64,000 nucleotides of DNA from Rickettsiales bacterium (GTDB lineage: Bacteria > Bacteroidota > Bacteroidia > Cytophagales > Cyclobacteriaceae): contig PBTY01000017.1 in assembly GCA_002729235.1 (NCBI GenBank), positions 1-64,000 of the forward strand. Reading direction: 5' to 3'. A program made the translations under genes and the position numbers. Below are positions 56,157-64,000 of the stretch, one piece after another (position 1 is the first letter of the stretch; every line of letters starts with the position of its first letter). Under the pieces are notes generated by a model that saw only the letters and a list, made by a program, of their open reading frames with translations, was not told where the DNA came from and ran no database searches.

Positions 56157-57299
56157 TTAATTACTGAATGGAAGTGGCTTTGAGGTGGTGGATGGTCCAT
56201 CAACAATCAATAAACCCCCGTCGTTAATACGCATTTCATCAATGAAGACCACTCGATCCTGACCACTTTGAGTAGTACGACCATGATACACACAATACAT
56301 TTTGGAACTATCAGAGGAGAACAACACCATGTTGTGCCCTGTACCTGTTACATCGCCACCCTGCTCTACATTCTTTTGCAATACTGGATTATTGGATGCT
56401 TTGGTAAAGGGTCCAAGGGGACTTTTCCCAGTCGCATAGCCTACCGCATAATTTTTTCCTGCGTAGTAGTTAGCAGAATACATGATGTAATAAGTGCCAT
56501 TTCTTTTGAATAAGAAGGAACCCTCTGTCCAGCGTCTATTGATTTCTTTAGAAGTTACTGACCTACTCTCCCACTCGGCCTGCTCATCATCAAGTTTCAC
56601 AGGTGGTCTAAGTAATAGTTTAGGCTCACCAATTACTCCGCTAAAGTCAGGCTTCAATTCTACTCCATACACCCAGCTCTCTTCGATTTCATCATAGAGT
56701 CCTTGCTGCTGAGCCCAATCCGCCACCTCACTTTCTACAGGATGTTTGTAGCATGCTCTTGAGTAATACAGATAATTTTTTCCATCGTCATCTACGAATA
56801 CATTGGCATCAATTACCGGATATCCAGGATTGAAAATTGGCCGATCATACAAGTCTTTGAAAGGTCCGGTAGGTTTGTCAGATACCGCCACACCAATCAT
56901 GAAGTTCTCTTCTTCGTTCGTTGGATTCTCCTTCCATTGTGCACTAAAGAAAATATAATACTTTCCATCTCTTTTGTACACTTCTGGAGCCCAGAACCAC
57001 TTCTCATTCCAGGAACTATCTGTATTGCCAGTATACACCTGACCTTCAAATGTCCAGTTGATCAAATCAGTAGATGAATAGGTAGCAAAGCCACCCTTCG
57101 CTCCTCCACCGGTCCCATACATGAAGTAAGTTCCATCCCCATTATCAAGAATGTAAGGATCTCCAAATTCTACTTCGATTGGATTGCTGTAAGTTTGAGT
57201 TGTTTCCTCAGAATCACTTTCTTTATTCTTTTCTGTTGAGCAGGAGGTAACACATCCCACTATTAGAATTAACCCTACATGTTTCACCAATCGATTCAT
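56157..57299 (-). CDS. GH43 family glycosidase lipoprotein (second copy)
   Basis: A 380-residue GH43 lipoprotein. The frame opens at 57428 inside the esterase gene, but the ATG at 57299 gives MNRLVKHVGLILIVGCVTSC, a clean lipoprotein signal, and is preferred. Catalytic residues: D in FGDPYILDNGDG, D in VIDANVFVDDDG, E in RWTEGSFLFKRNG, with H in GTGHNMVLF. It lies 13 bases after the acetylesterase and 58 before the other GH43 gene. Confidence 0.88.
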   Translation of the reverse strand: MNRLVKHVGLILIVGCVTSCSTEKNKESDSEETTQTYSNPIEVEFGDPYILDNGDGTYFMYGTGGGAKGGFATYSSTDLINWTFEGQVYTGNTDSSWNEKWFWAPEVYKRDGKYYIFFSAQWKENPTNEEENFMIGVAVSDKPTGPFKDLYDRPIFNPGYPVIDANVFVDDDGKNYLYYSRACYKHPVESEVADWAQQQGLYDEIEESWVYGVELKPDFSGVIGEPKLLLRPPVKLDDEQAEWESRSVTSKEINRRWTEGSFLFKRNGTYYIMYSANYYAGKNYAVGYATGKSPLGPFTKASNNPVLQKNVEQGGDVTGTGHNMVLFSSDSSKMYCVYHGRTTQSGQDRVVFIDEMRINDGGLLIVDGPSTTSKPLPFSN

Positions 57300-57312
57300 T
57301 GTATGTTTTCGT

Positions 57313-59214
57313 TTATTGATCTGTTCTAAATGGACTTGCCGGAAGTCCTTCTTTATTGCACAAATTAGCGTCATCAGGATTGTCCCCCCAGGCATATCGA
57401 ACTGCTTTTGGTTCAGATATCTGACCACTCCAGACCACTACTTTGTTATCTTTTAACTGTGCTTTGGCCCAAACAAACTTGCCATCCTCACCAGCAATAG
57501 CAAATCCTTTGACATACCCATACTTATCCTTGACTTTCAAACCAGAACCAATATTGGAGAAACTTAGAATTGCCTTGTTTCCTTCCAACTCCATTCCAGC
57601 AAAGGTTGGCCCTGAGTGTACTATATCTTTTCCATAAGCTACCTTTTCAGCTGCCATTGCCAATCGATAACCTACATCCTGCTTGTTCCTTGGGTGTATG
57701 TCATTGGCTTCGCCTATATCGATAATGACTGCTTGTCCGGTTTTTGGCAGAGCTAATGTCATGGATTGTGCTTCTCGTAACTCAGCCCAACTACTTTCCT
57801 TAGGTTGTGAAGCCGGTGCCATGAAGTTTGCCAACTGTACCCATATGAAAGGCATATCCTGTCCAAACTGCTCTCTCCAATCCAATATCATGGATGGGAA
57901 CAAGTCTTGATATTGCTGTGGGTTACGCGTATTGTTTTCACCCTGATACCAAATCACGCCCTTGATGGGTAAATCAGTGATTGGTGCAATCATGGCATTG
58001 TATAAGCAAGTGGGAAAATCATTTGGCCCTTTAGCCGGACCTCCATATGTCGAGCTAAGTACTGCAGGTTTGTATTTCCAGGCTCCAGCTAATGATATGG
58101 TTGACCTGCCAACTTTGAGAACCAAATCCTCTGGCTTTCCATACAATCCTCCACCTCCTGTACCATCAGTCACACGAACTACCAACCAGTTGGTTCCTGC
58201 TCTTAACTGGCTTTTGGCAACACGGTAATTTCTTGGAAGAGTCCAATCTTCCAAATGTCCTATCAATTGTCCATTAATGTAGGTATCATCAATATCATCT
58301 ATCGGCCCAAGACTTAGGCTCGCATCTGCTAGCTGATCCTCCGTTAGTTCAAAAGACTTTGCAAACCAGATGATGCCATCTTCATTTCCAATTTTTGTAC
58401 TCTCCCAAATCTTAGGTAATTCTATATCATCCCAGGCGGAGTACTGATCTGAAGACAAACTATACCACTTCGCAGCCATACCTGGTTCCTTAGCCAAAGC
58501 AGCCTGGTATTTATCCATCATTTCCTTTGACTTGGATGCTTGCTCCACATACTCTGATTTATTCAGGTTTTCAAAACCATCAACAGCGGTCAATCCTTCC
58601 CAGCTCATCCAGGTAACGATATCAGTACCACCCCACGAGCTATGTATAAGACCTATCGGAATATCCAGATCTTTATTGATTTGTTTCCCAAAATGATAAG
58701 CTACCGCAGAAAAATTTGGACTTGATTCTGGACTACTTACATGCCAGCCGGTAGTAGTGATGTCACTTTCAGGATTGGCCGCCATGTCCTTTTCCACGGT
58801 AAATAGTCTTATACGACTATTCGCACTATTTTCAATTGATTCAGCTCCTTTTTTGGTATTGAATAATGGCCATTCCATATTAGATTGTCCACTACCAATC
58901 CATACATCCCCAATCAAAACATTCTTCAACTGAAGCTTTTCTTTATTCCCAGACACAGTCAGTGCAAAAGGCCCACCATGAGTCATTGGCTTTAGCTCAA
59001 TCATCCATTTTCCAGATTTATCGGCTCTGCTTGAAACCGTTTGACCATTAAAGTCAATAGAGACACTTTCTTTAGGGCTAGCTTGCCCCCATATTTTCAA
59101 TGTTTGGTCTCGCTGTAGGACCATATTGTCACCAAACACCTTGGCAAGTTTCAGCTGAGCCTGAGCAGACATTGTGCATACCAGTAAAAACGCAATTGTG
59201 AGAATTTTCATCAT
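57313..59214 (-). CDS. SASA-type acetylesterase
   Basis: A 633-residue exported esterase of the sialate O-acetylesterase/SGNH type (signal ends in SAQAQ). The nucleophile block is GQSNMEW; later blocks are GVIWYQGENNTRNPQQY and EANDIHPRNKQDVGYRLA with the Asp/His pair. A jelly-roll insertion (about 260-360) is normal for the family. Many such enzymes deacetylate xylan or other plant and algal glycans rather than sialic acid. A second ATG directly follows the first. No sialic-acid catabolism is visible here. Confidence 0.88.
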   Translation of the reverse strand: MMKILTIAFLLVCTMSAQAQLKLAKVFGDNMVLQRDQTLKIWGQASPKESVSIDFNGQTVSSRADKSGKWMIELKPMTHGGPFALTVSGNKEKLQLKNVLIGDVWIGSGQSNMEWPLFNTKKGAESIENSANSRIRLFTVEKDMAANPESDITTTGWHVSSPESSPNFSAVAYHFGKQINKDLDIPIGLIHSSWGGTDIVTWMSWEGLTAVDGFENLNKSEYVEQASKSKEMMDKYQAALAKEPGMAAKWYSLSSDQYSAWDDIELPKIWESTKIGNEDGIIWFAKSFELTEDQLADASLSLGPIDDIDDTYINGQLIGHLEDWTLPRNYRVAKSQLRAGTNWLVVRVTDGTGGGGLYGKPEDLVLKVGRSTISLAGAWKYKPAVLSSTYGGPAKGPNDFPTCLYNAMIAPITDLPIKGVIWYQGENNTRNPQQYQDLFPSMILDWREQFGQDMPFIWVQLANFMAPASQPKESSWAELREAQSMTLALPKTGQAVIIDIGEANDIHPRNKQDVGYRLAMAAEKVAYGKDIVHSGPTFAGMELEGNKAILSFSNIGSGLKVKDKYGYVKGFAIAGEDGKFVWAKAQLKDNKVVVWSGQISEPKAVRYAWGDNPDDANLCNKEGLPASPFRTDQ

Positions 59215-59289
59215 TTTGGGATCTTTTTAAATAAGCTTAAAGATCAACAATCCTAAATAAATAAACGTAATCCATACGCTCAACTTAAT

Positions 59290-59318
59290 AAATTTGGCGG
59301 TCCGAAGACCGCCAAGTT
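59290..59318 (-). terminator. UUCG-capped hairpin between two cluster genes
   Basis: On the minus strand GGCGGTC and GACCGCC enclose TTCG, giving a very stable C(UUCG)G tetraloop; two T-A pairs extend the stem, then AAATTTATT follows. It lies between the propeller gene and the acetylesterase gene, so it may partly end or stabilise transcripts. Confidence 0.65.
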
Positions 59319-59368
59319 GCCTCGACTCATTCTAAGAGTTAAAGCTGCCTTAGTTCACTTAATATTCT

Positions 59369-60586
59369 TTATTGTCGTACTATGGTTCCAGTCACCCAAT
59401 GCACTTCCGAATGACCATCAGCAAAGTTTCTACTTGCCAATGCTATGATGGTACTCTCATCCAGAGCACAAATGGAATTGAAGAAAGCGCCTTCATTGGA
59501 CGGTAAATCTGGAAATGGATATGACACATTTTTAAAATCTTTAGCTTCATCATTTCCGATAAGGACGTACATGGTATTTTTCATCCAATCGCTACCTAAT
59601 TCCCTACCACCAGTATCATGTAAGGATAGAATCGTTTCCCCTGTTGCTAATTGAATTAGGTATGGACCTCCACCAAAATTCACCAGGTTTTTCGGGGCTG
59701 CCAACCACCTTCCTTCCGGTTCCTCAAAGCGATTCATCAAACTAGAATGCACGACCCAGGGACCATTAGAATTTCCTATTGATTCAATGGCAAAAACTAT
59801 CCCTTTGCCATCTCTCAATACCACGGGTACTGGCATACCATCTCGCATGGAGCTCGTATAAGCTACAGACTCAGGATTGGACCATGAAAGACCTTCATTA
59901 TCAGAAATAACTAACAGGATCTCTTGCTCAATATTCTCTGAAACCTGCCACCATTGTGCTTCGCTTGAGTAAAAAAGCATCACTTCACCACTTGGATGCT
60001 GAACCATTGCTGGCTCCCATGATCTTCCGTAGGCGACTATTCGCGGTGATGTCCAGGTTTCTCCTCTATCATCACTATGCATGACTTGAATGTTATCATG
60101 CTGATTGTCATCTGGTCTACCTCTACCGGTAAAGGCCATGAGAATTCTACCATCTCTTAGCTCCAAAAATTCTGGATTGGCAAAACCCCAGTAATCAGGA
60201 TCATTGTCTTCCATCATGACGATAGATTCAGACCATGTTTCCCCTAAATCAAGGCTTTTTCTAAGGTAAATATTATCCCAGGTGTTATTTTGATCACCTC
60301 CATGATATGCCATCAAGAGTGTATCTCCTCCCAATCGGATCATGCGCGGATAAGCGGCATTATAGACTTCATGCGACACTTTTTTAGGAGTTCCCCACTC
60401 TATATGATCAATCGGAGTAGCATCAATAGATGATTCTATCACCCATTGTGTGGTGTCTTCAGTCTCCTCTACTTCGGGTTCTTTTGGTGCCGGGTCATCC
60501 TTGTCGGCAGAACAGGCAAGGAACGACCCAACAATTACCAAAATTAGAATGAAGGTTTGTATGATTCGAATAGCTGGTTCTATCAT
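59369..60586 (-). CDS. BNR propeller glycosidase, GH93 arabinanase-like (or sialidase-like)
   Basis: A 405-residue lipoprotein (FLACSADKDDP) with a six-bladed propeller of Asp-box repeats: SLDLGETWSE, SDDRGETWTS and SDNEGLSWSN. Automatic tools would call it an exo-alpha-sialidase. However, the arrangement SWEPAMVQHPSGEVMLFYSS followed by SSMRDGMPVPVV resembles GH93 exo-alpha-1,5-arabinanases, and the neighbouring GH43 enzymes fit arabinan. The sialidase arginine triad is not obvious. It follows the unknown 667-residue protein by 14 bases. Confidence 0.8.
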   Translation of the reverse strand: MIEPAIRIIQTFILILVIVGSFLACSADKDDPAPKEPEVEETEDTTQWVIESSIDATPIDHIEWGTPKKVSHEVYNAAYPRMIRLGGDTLLMAYHGGDQNNTWDNIYLRKSLDLGETWSESIVMMEDNDPDYWGFANPEFLELRDGRILMAFTGRGRPDDNQHDNIQVMHSDDRGETWTSPRIVAYGRSWEPAMVQHPSGEVMLFYSSEAQWWQVSENIEQEILLVISDNEGLSWSNPESVAYTSSMRDGMPVPVVLRDGKGIVFAIESIGNSNGPWVVHSSLMNRFEEPEGRWLAAPKNLVNFGGGPYLIQLATGETILSLHDTGGRELGSDWMKNTMYVLIGNDEAKDFKNVSYPFPDLPSNEGAFFNSICALDESTIIALASRNFADGHSEVHWVTGTIVRQ

Positions 60587-60600
60587 TGTTTGTCTATTGC

Positions 60601-62604
60601 TTATTTAAAATATGCTTCCGTTCGACCTACAGTAAGTAGTTCCCACAATGAGGCAACTGTCCATCCAGGAGCGAAAATATCATTGTAAAAACCTTTGCCA
60701 AACTTCCCATAATCCCATTGAGTATGCTGAACCACCTCTGGATAGTAACCTACTTTTCCGATATTAACCATATGACCTTCATATGGTAGTAATTGTGATC
60801 TCATGGAGGTTCTGATTACATCCGCAAATGCAGCAAAACGAGGTTCAGAAGTTTCCGTCGCCAACCAATCAAGGATTTCGTCAAATTCGAAAATGTATAC
60901 ATCAATGTGATTGTTCTCGACAGACACATTACCCCATCCGCGGGTCTTCATATCGATATCTCCTAGCATTTGTCCTTGAGCGAAAGGAACGTCCCATGTA
61001 TAATACCAGGACAAGGCAAAGTAAGAAGCCTTTTTTGCCAACTGTATGTATTTAGCTTTCTCTTTGCCTTTGGTAACCTGAGCGAGATAGTACAAAGACG
61101 TAGCTACATAAAGAGAAGCCTCTTTATCTTCACAGTTTGCATCCAAGGTAGAAGAGAAATAATCAGCTTTATTGATCAATTCTGTTTCCTGGTAATCGCC
61201 TACTTTTCTAGCCATTTCCAGGTACTTCTTTTCTCCGAAGTATTCATAAGCCATCACCAATGGAGGTACCACACATGACGAACTACCACCACTAGCATCT
61301 TTTACTACCAAATTATCATCGAATTTACGAGGGAAGCTTCCATCAGCCTTCTGAAGCTTAACAAACAGCTCGAACATACTCTTTACAGTAGCCTCCCATT
61401 CAGGATGCTTTCTGCCCGCCTTCTTTTCGAAATTCAGGTAAAACAAGGCTGCATATAACCCCTCAGACTGCCTTCTGATGGAAAACACATCCGTTTCCCA
61501 ATTGTGATTCTCCTCTATTCGCTCTCTAAATAGGCCTCCCTTAGTAAATCCATGAGCCAAGTAACTATCCCAGATCTCCTGAGACATTTCAATTAACTGC
61601 TGATCGTTTTGCTCATATCCAAATTCCAATGAATTGAATGCATTGAGTAATACACGACCCACAAAACCTACTTCAAGTAAAGGAATCACCTCACACTTCT
61701 CAGTAGAGAGATGTACTCCTGAGTAGCCTTTCAATCCATCAGAATTCGTAACAAAAGATTGCTTCCAGAACTGTGATAACGTCTCCTTAATTTGTTGATC
61801 TGTAAACTGATTGTCGACCACATTTTGCGGTTGTTTCACATCATAAGAGGTGTTCCAGGATTGTGCAACAAAGTCCGAGAAATCTTTGGAATCGTATGTA
61901 CGGATAAGGTATTGATAAGACACAACCTCTCCTGTGTTCATCTTGATAAAGGATGTAACAGGATCTCCCAACGTCAGTTTTCTGTAGTAAGAATGTGGTG
62001 CTTCTTTGTAAGGTATGGCGAATGTTAATGCCACCTTATCGTTATTTTCTTGAAAACCAATCGCTCCGAGATCAGTTGGTCCACTTAGGATTACTTCTCC
62101 CTGACTCAACGATGCCAACGATACTTCTTCTATCTGATCATAACGTAGCAGGTTAATTCCTTTCCCAGAAGCTTCATTATACGCTCCTGTAAGCGGCGTG
62201 CTCAATCGGTCTTCACGAACGATCCAACTCTTACTTACTCTTGCATTGGGAGCCTGATCTGGCGAACGAAGATTTTTACGGTACCAAAAGCCTGGCAAGT
62301 AAAATTGGGTGGCTTCGTATTTGAAACCTTCCAAATCAATACTTCCACTTACGTTGACATAGGTTTCCTTAAGTGCTTTTACTTCAATAGTCAACACTTG
62401 TCCTAGTTCATGAGCGCTCAAGGATTGCTTAATCTCAACTTCCTGATTTTCAGTTTTAAACATTCCAGCCTGTCCCTTTATCATTTGGGATTTGGCAGGA
62501 TTCCCAGGTGATTTGGTTGCCAACGTATAATTAATGGCAAAATCCTGAGCCTGAATGCTTAGCAATGAAGTAAGCAGAACAATTGATGCTAATGTTTTCT
62601 TCAT
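60601..62604 (-). CDS. Secreted alpha/alpha-barrel-like protein, unrecognised
   Basis: A 667-residue exported protein (signal ends in SIQAQ). Residues 25-270 look beta-rich; from about 280 on there are repeated helical pairs, for example LLEVGFVGRVLLNAFNSLEF, EGLYAALFYLNFEKKAGR, ASLYVATSLYYLAQVTKGK and DVYIFEFDEILDWLATE, as in (alpha/alpha)6-barrel hydrolases and lyases. Acidic and aromatic residues are conserved-looking in GGLFRERIEENHNWETD. I do not recognise the family. It heads the operon with the GH93-like gene 14 bases after it. Confidence 0.8.
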   Translation of the reverse strand: MKKTLASIVLLTSLLSIQAQDFAINYTLATKSPGNPAKSQMIKGQAGMFKTENQEVEIKQSLSAHELGQVLTIEVKALKETYVNVSGSIDLEGFKYEATQFYLPGFWYRKNLRSPDQAPNARVSKSWIVREDRLSTPLTGAYNEASGKGINLLRYDQIEEVSLASLSQGEVILSGPTDLGAIGFQENNDKVALTFAIPYKEAPHSYYRKLTLGDPVTSFIKMNTGEVVSYQYLIRTYDSKDFSDFVAQSWNTSYDVKQPQNVVDNQFTDQQIKETLSQFWKQSFVTNSDGLKGYSGVHLSTEKCEVIPLLEVGFVGRVLLNAFNSLEFGYEQNDQQLIEMSQEIWDSYLAHGFTKGGLFRERIEENHNWETDVFSIRRQSEGLYAALFYLNFEKKAGRKHPEWEATVKSMFELFVKLQKADGSFPRKFDDNLVVKDASGGSSSCVVPPLVMAYEYFGEKKYLEMARKVGDYQETELINKADYFSSTLDANCEDKEASLYVATSLYYLAQVTKGKEKAKYIQLAKKASYFALSWYYTWDVPFAQGQMLGDIDMKTRGWGNVSVENNHIDVYIFEFDEILDWLATETSEPRFAAFADVIRTSMRSQLLPYEGHMVNIGKVGYYPEVVQHTQWDYGKFGKGFYNDIFAPGWTVASLWELLTVGRTEAYFK

Positions 62605-62676
62605 ATTTCTTGACGTTTCTATCCTATCGATTTACTGAATTAATCATCCTATCTCTGAAACAGACAATTAAGGAAC

Positions 62677-62703
62677 CCGGAAATGACTTTTGATCATTTC
62701 CGG
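62677..62703 (-). terminator. Hairpin after the FG-GAP protein gene
   Basis: CCGGAAATGA and TCATTTCCGG make a perfect 10-bp stem with a seven-base loop, just past the stop codon at 62711. On the minus strand it is followed by a moderate T-rich stretch. Confidence 0.7.
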
Positions 62704-62710
62704 ATCTGAA

Positions 62711-64000
62711 TTATTCAATAATTATTTTCTCTGAGCTACGCTCACCATTCTCATATACTGCATTGAGCACATATACCCCCTTTGCCAGGTTTAGGGTCAA
62801 TGACGATTCATTAACTAATGCTTTAGCGTAAACCTTATCACCAGCTAATGAGAATATCACTACTTCTTTCACCTGTTCTGTACCATGTAATTTCAATTCG
62901 CCCTGCACAGGATTAGGATATACCAATACAGGCTTAATACCTGCACTCAATGGTCCTCCTTCCAAATGATTGAATGTCGCGGAAGTAAATGCTGATCCAG
63001 AGAAACTATTATCAATAGCCTGTACTCCCCAGGTATAATCATCATAAGCAAGACCATTGACTGTCCATTCAGTATTCAACTGAACGTTTCCTTTACCCTG
63101 GCTGGTGATATATCCAGTAGCGATATCAGCCAAAGGATAATAGAAATACTGCCCTTCAGCGTTAATCAAGTAGAAGTTATATGTCAATGATTCAGCTGCC
63201 GTAAGATCGTCTGTCGATGCGTCCCAGCTAAAGGTCACATCCATCCCTGAAGCAACAGCGGATAGGTTTTGAGGGGAAGCTGGAGCTTCATTAGATCCTG
63301 CGCTGGTATTTTCAATTACGAGAGTAACATTTCTGTTGAATGCTGAGCCATCACCGTTCCATTGGTTTCCAGAGTATCCACCAATTATCAGATCTAAATC
63401 TCCATCGTTATCAAGGTCTGATACTTCAACAGCACTTTCAGAAACACCAGGTAAACTGGCGTTTACATCTGCTTCGGTAAATGATCCGGCATTGTTTAGA
63501 TAGATTGCTGTGGCTTGTCTACCAGCATCCTGATTCCAACCTGTGATGATGACATCAAGATCTCCATCGTTATCCCAATCTGCGAAACGAGTCCCATCAC
63601 CTATGTTGATTTGACGGTAGGTAGTAAAAGTAGTGGCTTCGGTGAATTCACCACCATCATTTTCGTATAGCCTAACAATATTATCATTGTCCTCTCCAGA
63701 ATTGACCCAACCGTCACCATTGAGCAATAGATCAAGATCACCATCACTGTCAAAATCTCCCCATTCTGCATGACCAAAACCTTTGGCAGTAATTTCTGGA
63801 TCACTCTCTGTAAAAGAGCCTTCCTCGTTGTAAAATATTCTTGCAAAGCGAGCGTCAATACCTACTTCATAGCCTGCCATTACAAATAAATCCAAGTCTC
63901 CATCCACATCAATATCTACTACACTCACATAGGGATCTATGAATTGATAGTCTTCAAACTGAGCTGATGCGGCAAATCCACCTTCTTGATCATTAAAATA
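62711..64000 (-). CDS. FG-GAP/VCBS-repeat T9SS exoprotein, C-terminal part (continues past the window)
   Basis: The frame stays open to the last base, reading YFNDQEGGFAASAQFEDY upstream of a GTG at 63928, so that GTG is internal and the gene is truncated by the window. The visible 429 residues hold at least four calcium-binding FG-GAP motifs (DIDVDGDLDLFV, DFDSDGDLDLLL, DWDNDGDLDVII, DLDNDGDLDLII), a fibronectin-type III domain (PQNLSAVASG to TWGVQAIDNS) and a type A T9SS sorting domain (VYPNPVQGELKLHG to SEKIIIE). It is exported across the outer membrane and probably binds glycans or cells. Confidence 0.9.
   Translation of the reverse strand, partial: YFNDQEGGFAASAQFEDYQFIDPYVSVVDIDVDGDLDLFVMAGYEVGIDARFARIFYNEEGSFTESDPEITAKGFGHAEWGDFDSDGDLDLLLNGDGWVNSGEDNDNIVRLYENDGGEFTEATTFTTYRQINIGDGTRFADWDNDGDLDVIITGWNQDAGRQATAIYLNNAGSFTEADVNASLPGVSESAVEVSDLDNDGDLDLIIGGYSGNQWNGDGSAFNRNVTLVIENTSAGSNEAPASPQNLSAVASGMDVTFSWDASTDDLTAAESLTYNFYLINAEGQYFYYPLADIATGYITSQGKGNVQLNTEWTVNGLAYDDYTWGVQAIDNSFSGSAFTSATFNHLEGGPLSAGIKPVLVYPNPVQGELKLHGTEQVKEVVIFSLAGDKVYAKALVNESSLTLNLAKGVYVLNAVYENGERSSEKIIIE

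Noticed and set aside
59369-60586. Plain sialidase call with sialic-acid use pathway
   Set aside because: No nan genes or sialic-acid transporter are visible and the motif order fits GH93 better.
38603-62604. A classical SusC/SusD polysaccharide utilisation locus
   Set aside because: No TonB-dependent SusC-like or SusD-like gene is seen in the window; the clusters have enzymes and one GPH transporter only.
1-64000. CRISPR arrays, tRNA/rRNA genes, insertion sequences, prophage or defence islands
   Set aside because: No regularly spaced repeats, tRNA-like foldings, transposase or phage genes were found by reading both strands.

Overview
The window looks like chromosomal DNA from a marine, aerobic, polysaccharide-degrading Bacteroidota of the Cytophagales type. 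The signs are AT-leaning DNA, near absence of Shine-Dalgarno sequences, Bacteroidota TAnnTTTG promoter elements, many short lipoproteins, C-terminal type IX secretion (T9SS) sorting domains on giant exoproteins, the ferredoxin/LuxC-like pair at the left edge, and a DnaE fused to its proofreading exonuclease. No tRNA, rRNA, CRISPR, IS element or prophage was seen. The genus cannot be named from the sequence alone.

Layout. 1-7.1 kb is core metabolism: a ferredoxin fragment diverging from an acyl-CoA reductase, then two unrelated aconitases (AcnB and AcnA) transcribed divergently. 7.2-17.1 kb is a surface-protein operon: a small beta-barrel, a 2,912-residue T9SS exoprotein with Asp-box/reelin-like modules and Ig-like domains, and a small lipoprotein. 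17.4-26.1 kb holds an AI-2E-type permease, several lipoproteins, an M28 peptidase with PDZ domain, an FtsX/MacB-type permease and a STAS-like protein. 26.2-34.2 kb is housekeeping: an epsilon-alpha fused DNA polymerase III, an HTH regulator, a CsgG-like protein, thioredoxin, a small basic protein and a VOC protein. 34.2-38.5 kb is a secreted nuclease with four lamin-tail repeats.

38.6-48.7 kb is a minus-strand operon for beta-mannoside use: GH130 mannosylglucose phosphorylase, GPH sugar transporter, secreted esterase, AGE-family 2-epimerase, a large PQQ-dehydrogenase/cytochrome c lipoprotein, a Tat-exported TIM-barrel lipoprotein and a propeller lipoprotein. The epimerase and phosphorylase make up the known mannobiose -> mannosylglucose -> mannose-1-phosphate + glucose route. 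48.9-51.3 kb is a translationally coupled triplet: a three-helix membrane protein, a histidine kinase whose membrane domain resembles that protein, and a TetR regulator. 51.4-54.9 kb has a LVIVD lipoprotein, a beta-barrel, a methyltransferase and an SDR. 55-64 kb is a second minus-strand carbohydrate cluster: two GH43 enzymes, a SASA-type acetylesterase, a BNR propeller better explained as an arabinanase (GH93-like) than a sialidase, an unrecognised alpha/alpha-barrel protein and an FG-GAP T9SS protein cut by the window end. It suggests attack on an acetylated, arabinose-containing glycan. No SusC/SusD pair is visible.

The most notable items are the polymerase fusion with an eroded PHP site, the duplicated sensor module beside the kinase/TetR pair, the mannoside operon with its degenerate ThuA-like domain, the GH93-like propeller, the unknown 667-residue protein, and a triple alternating palindrome before the AI-2E permease gene. 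All functional statements come from motif recognition by eye; no database search was run.
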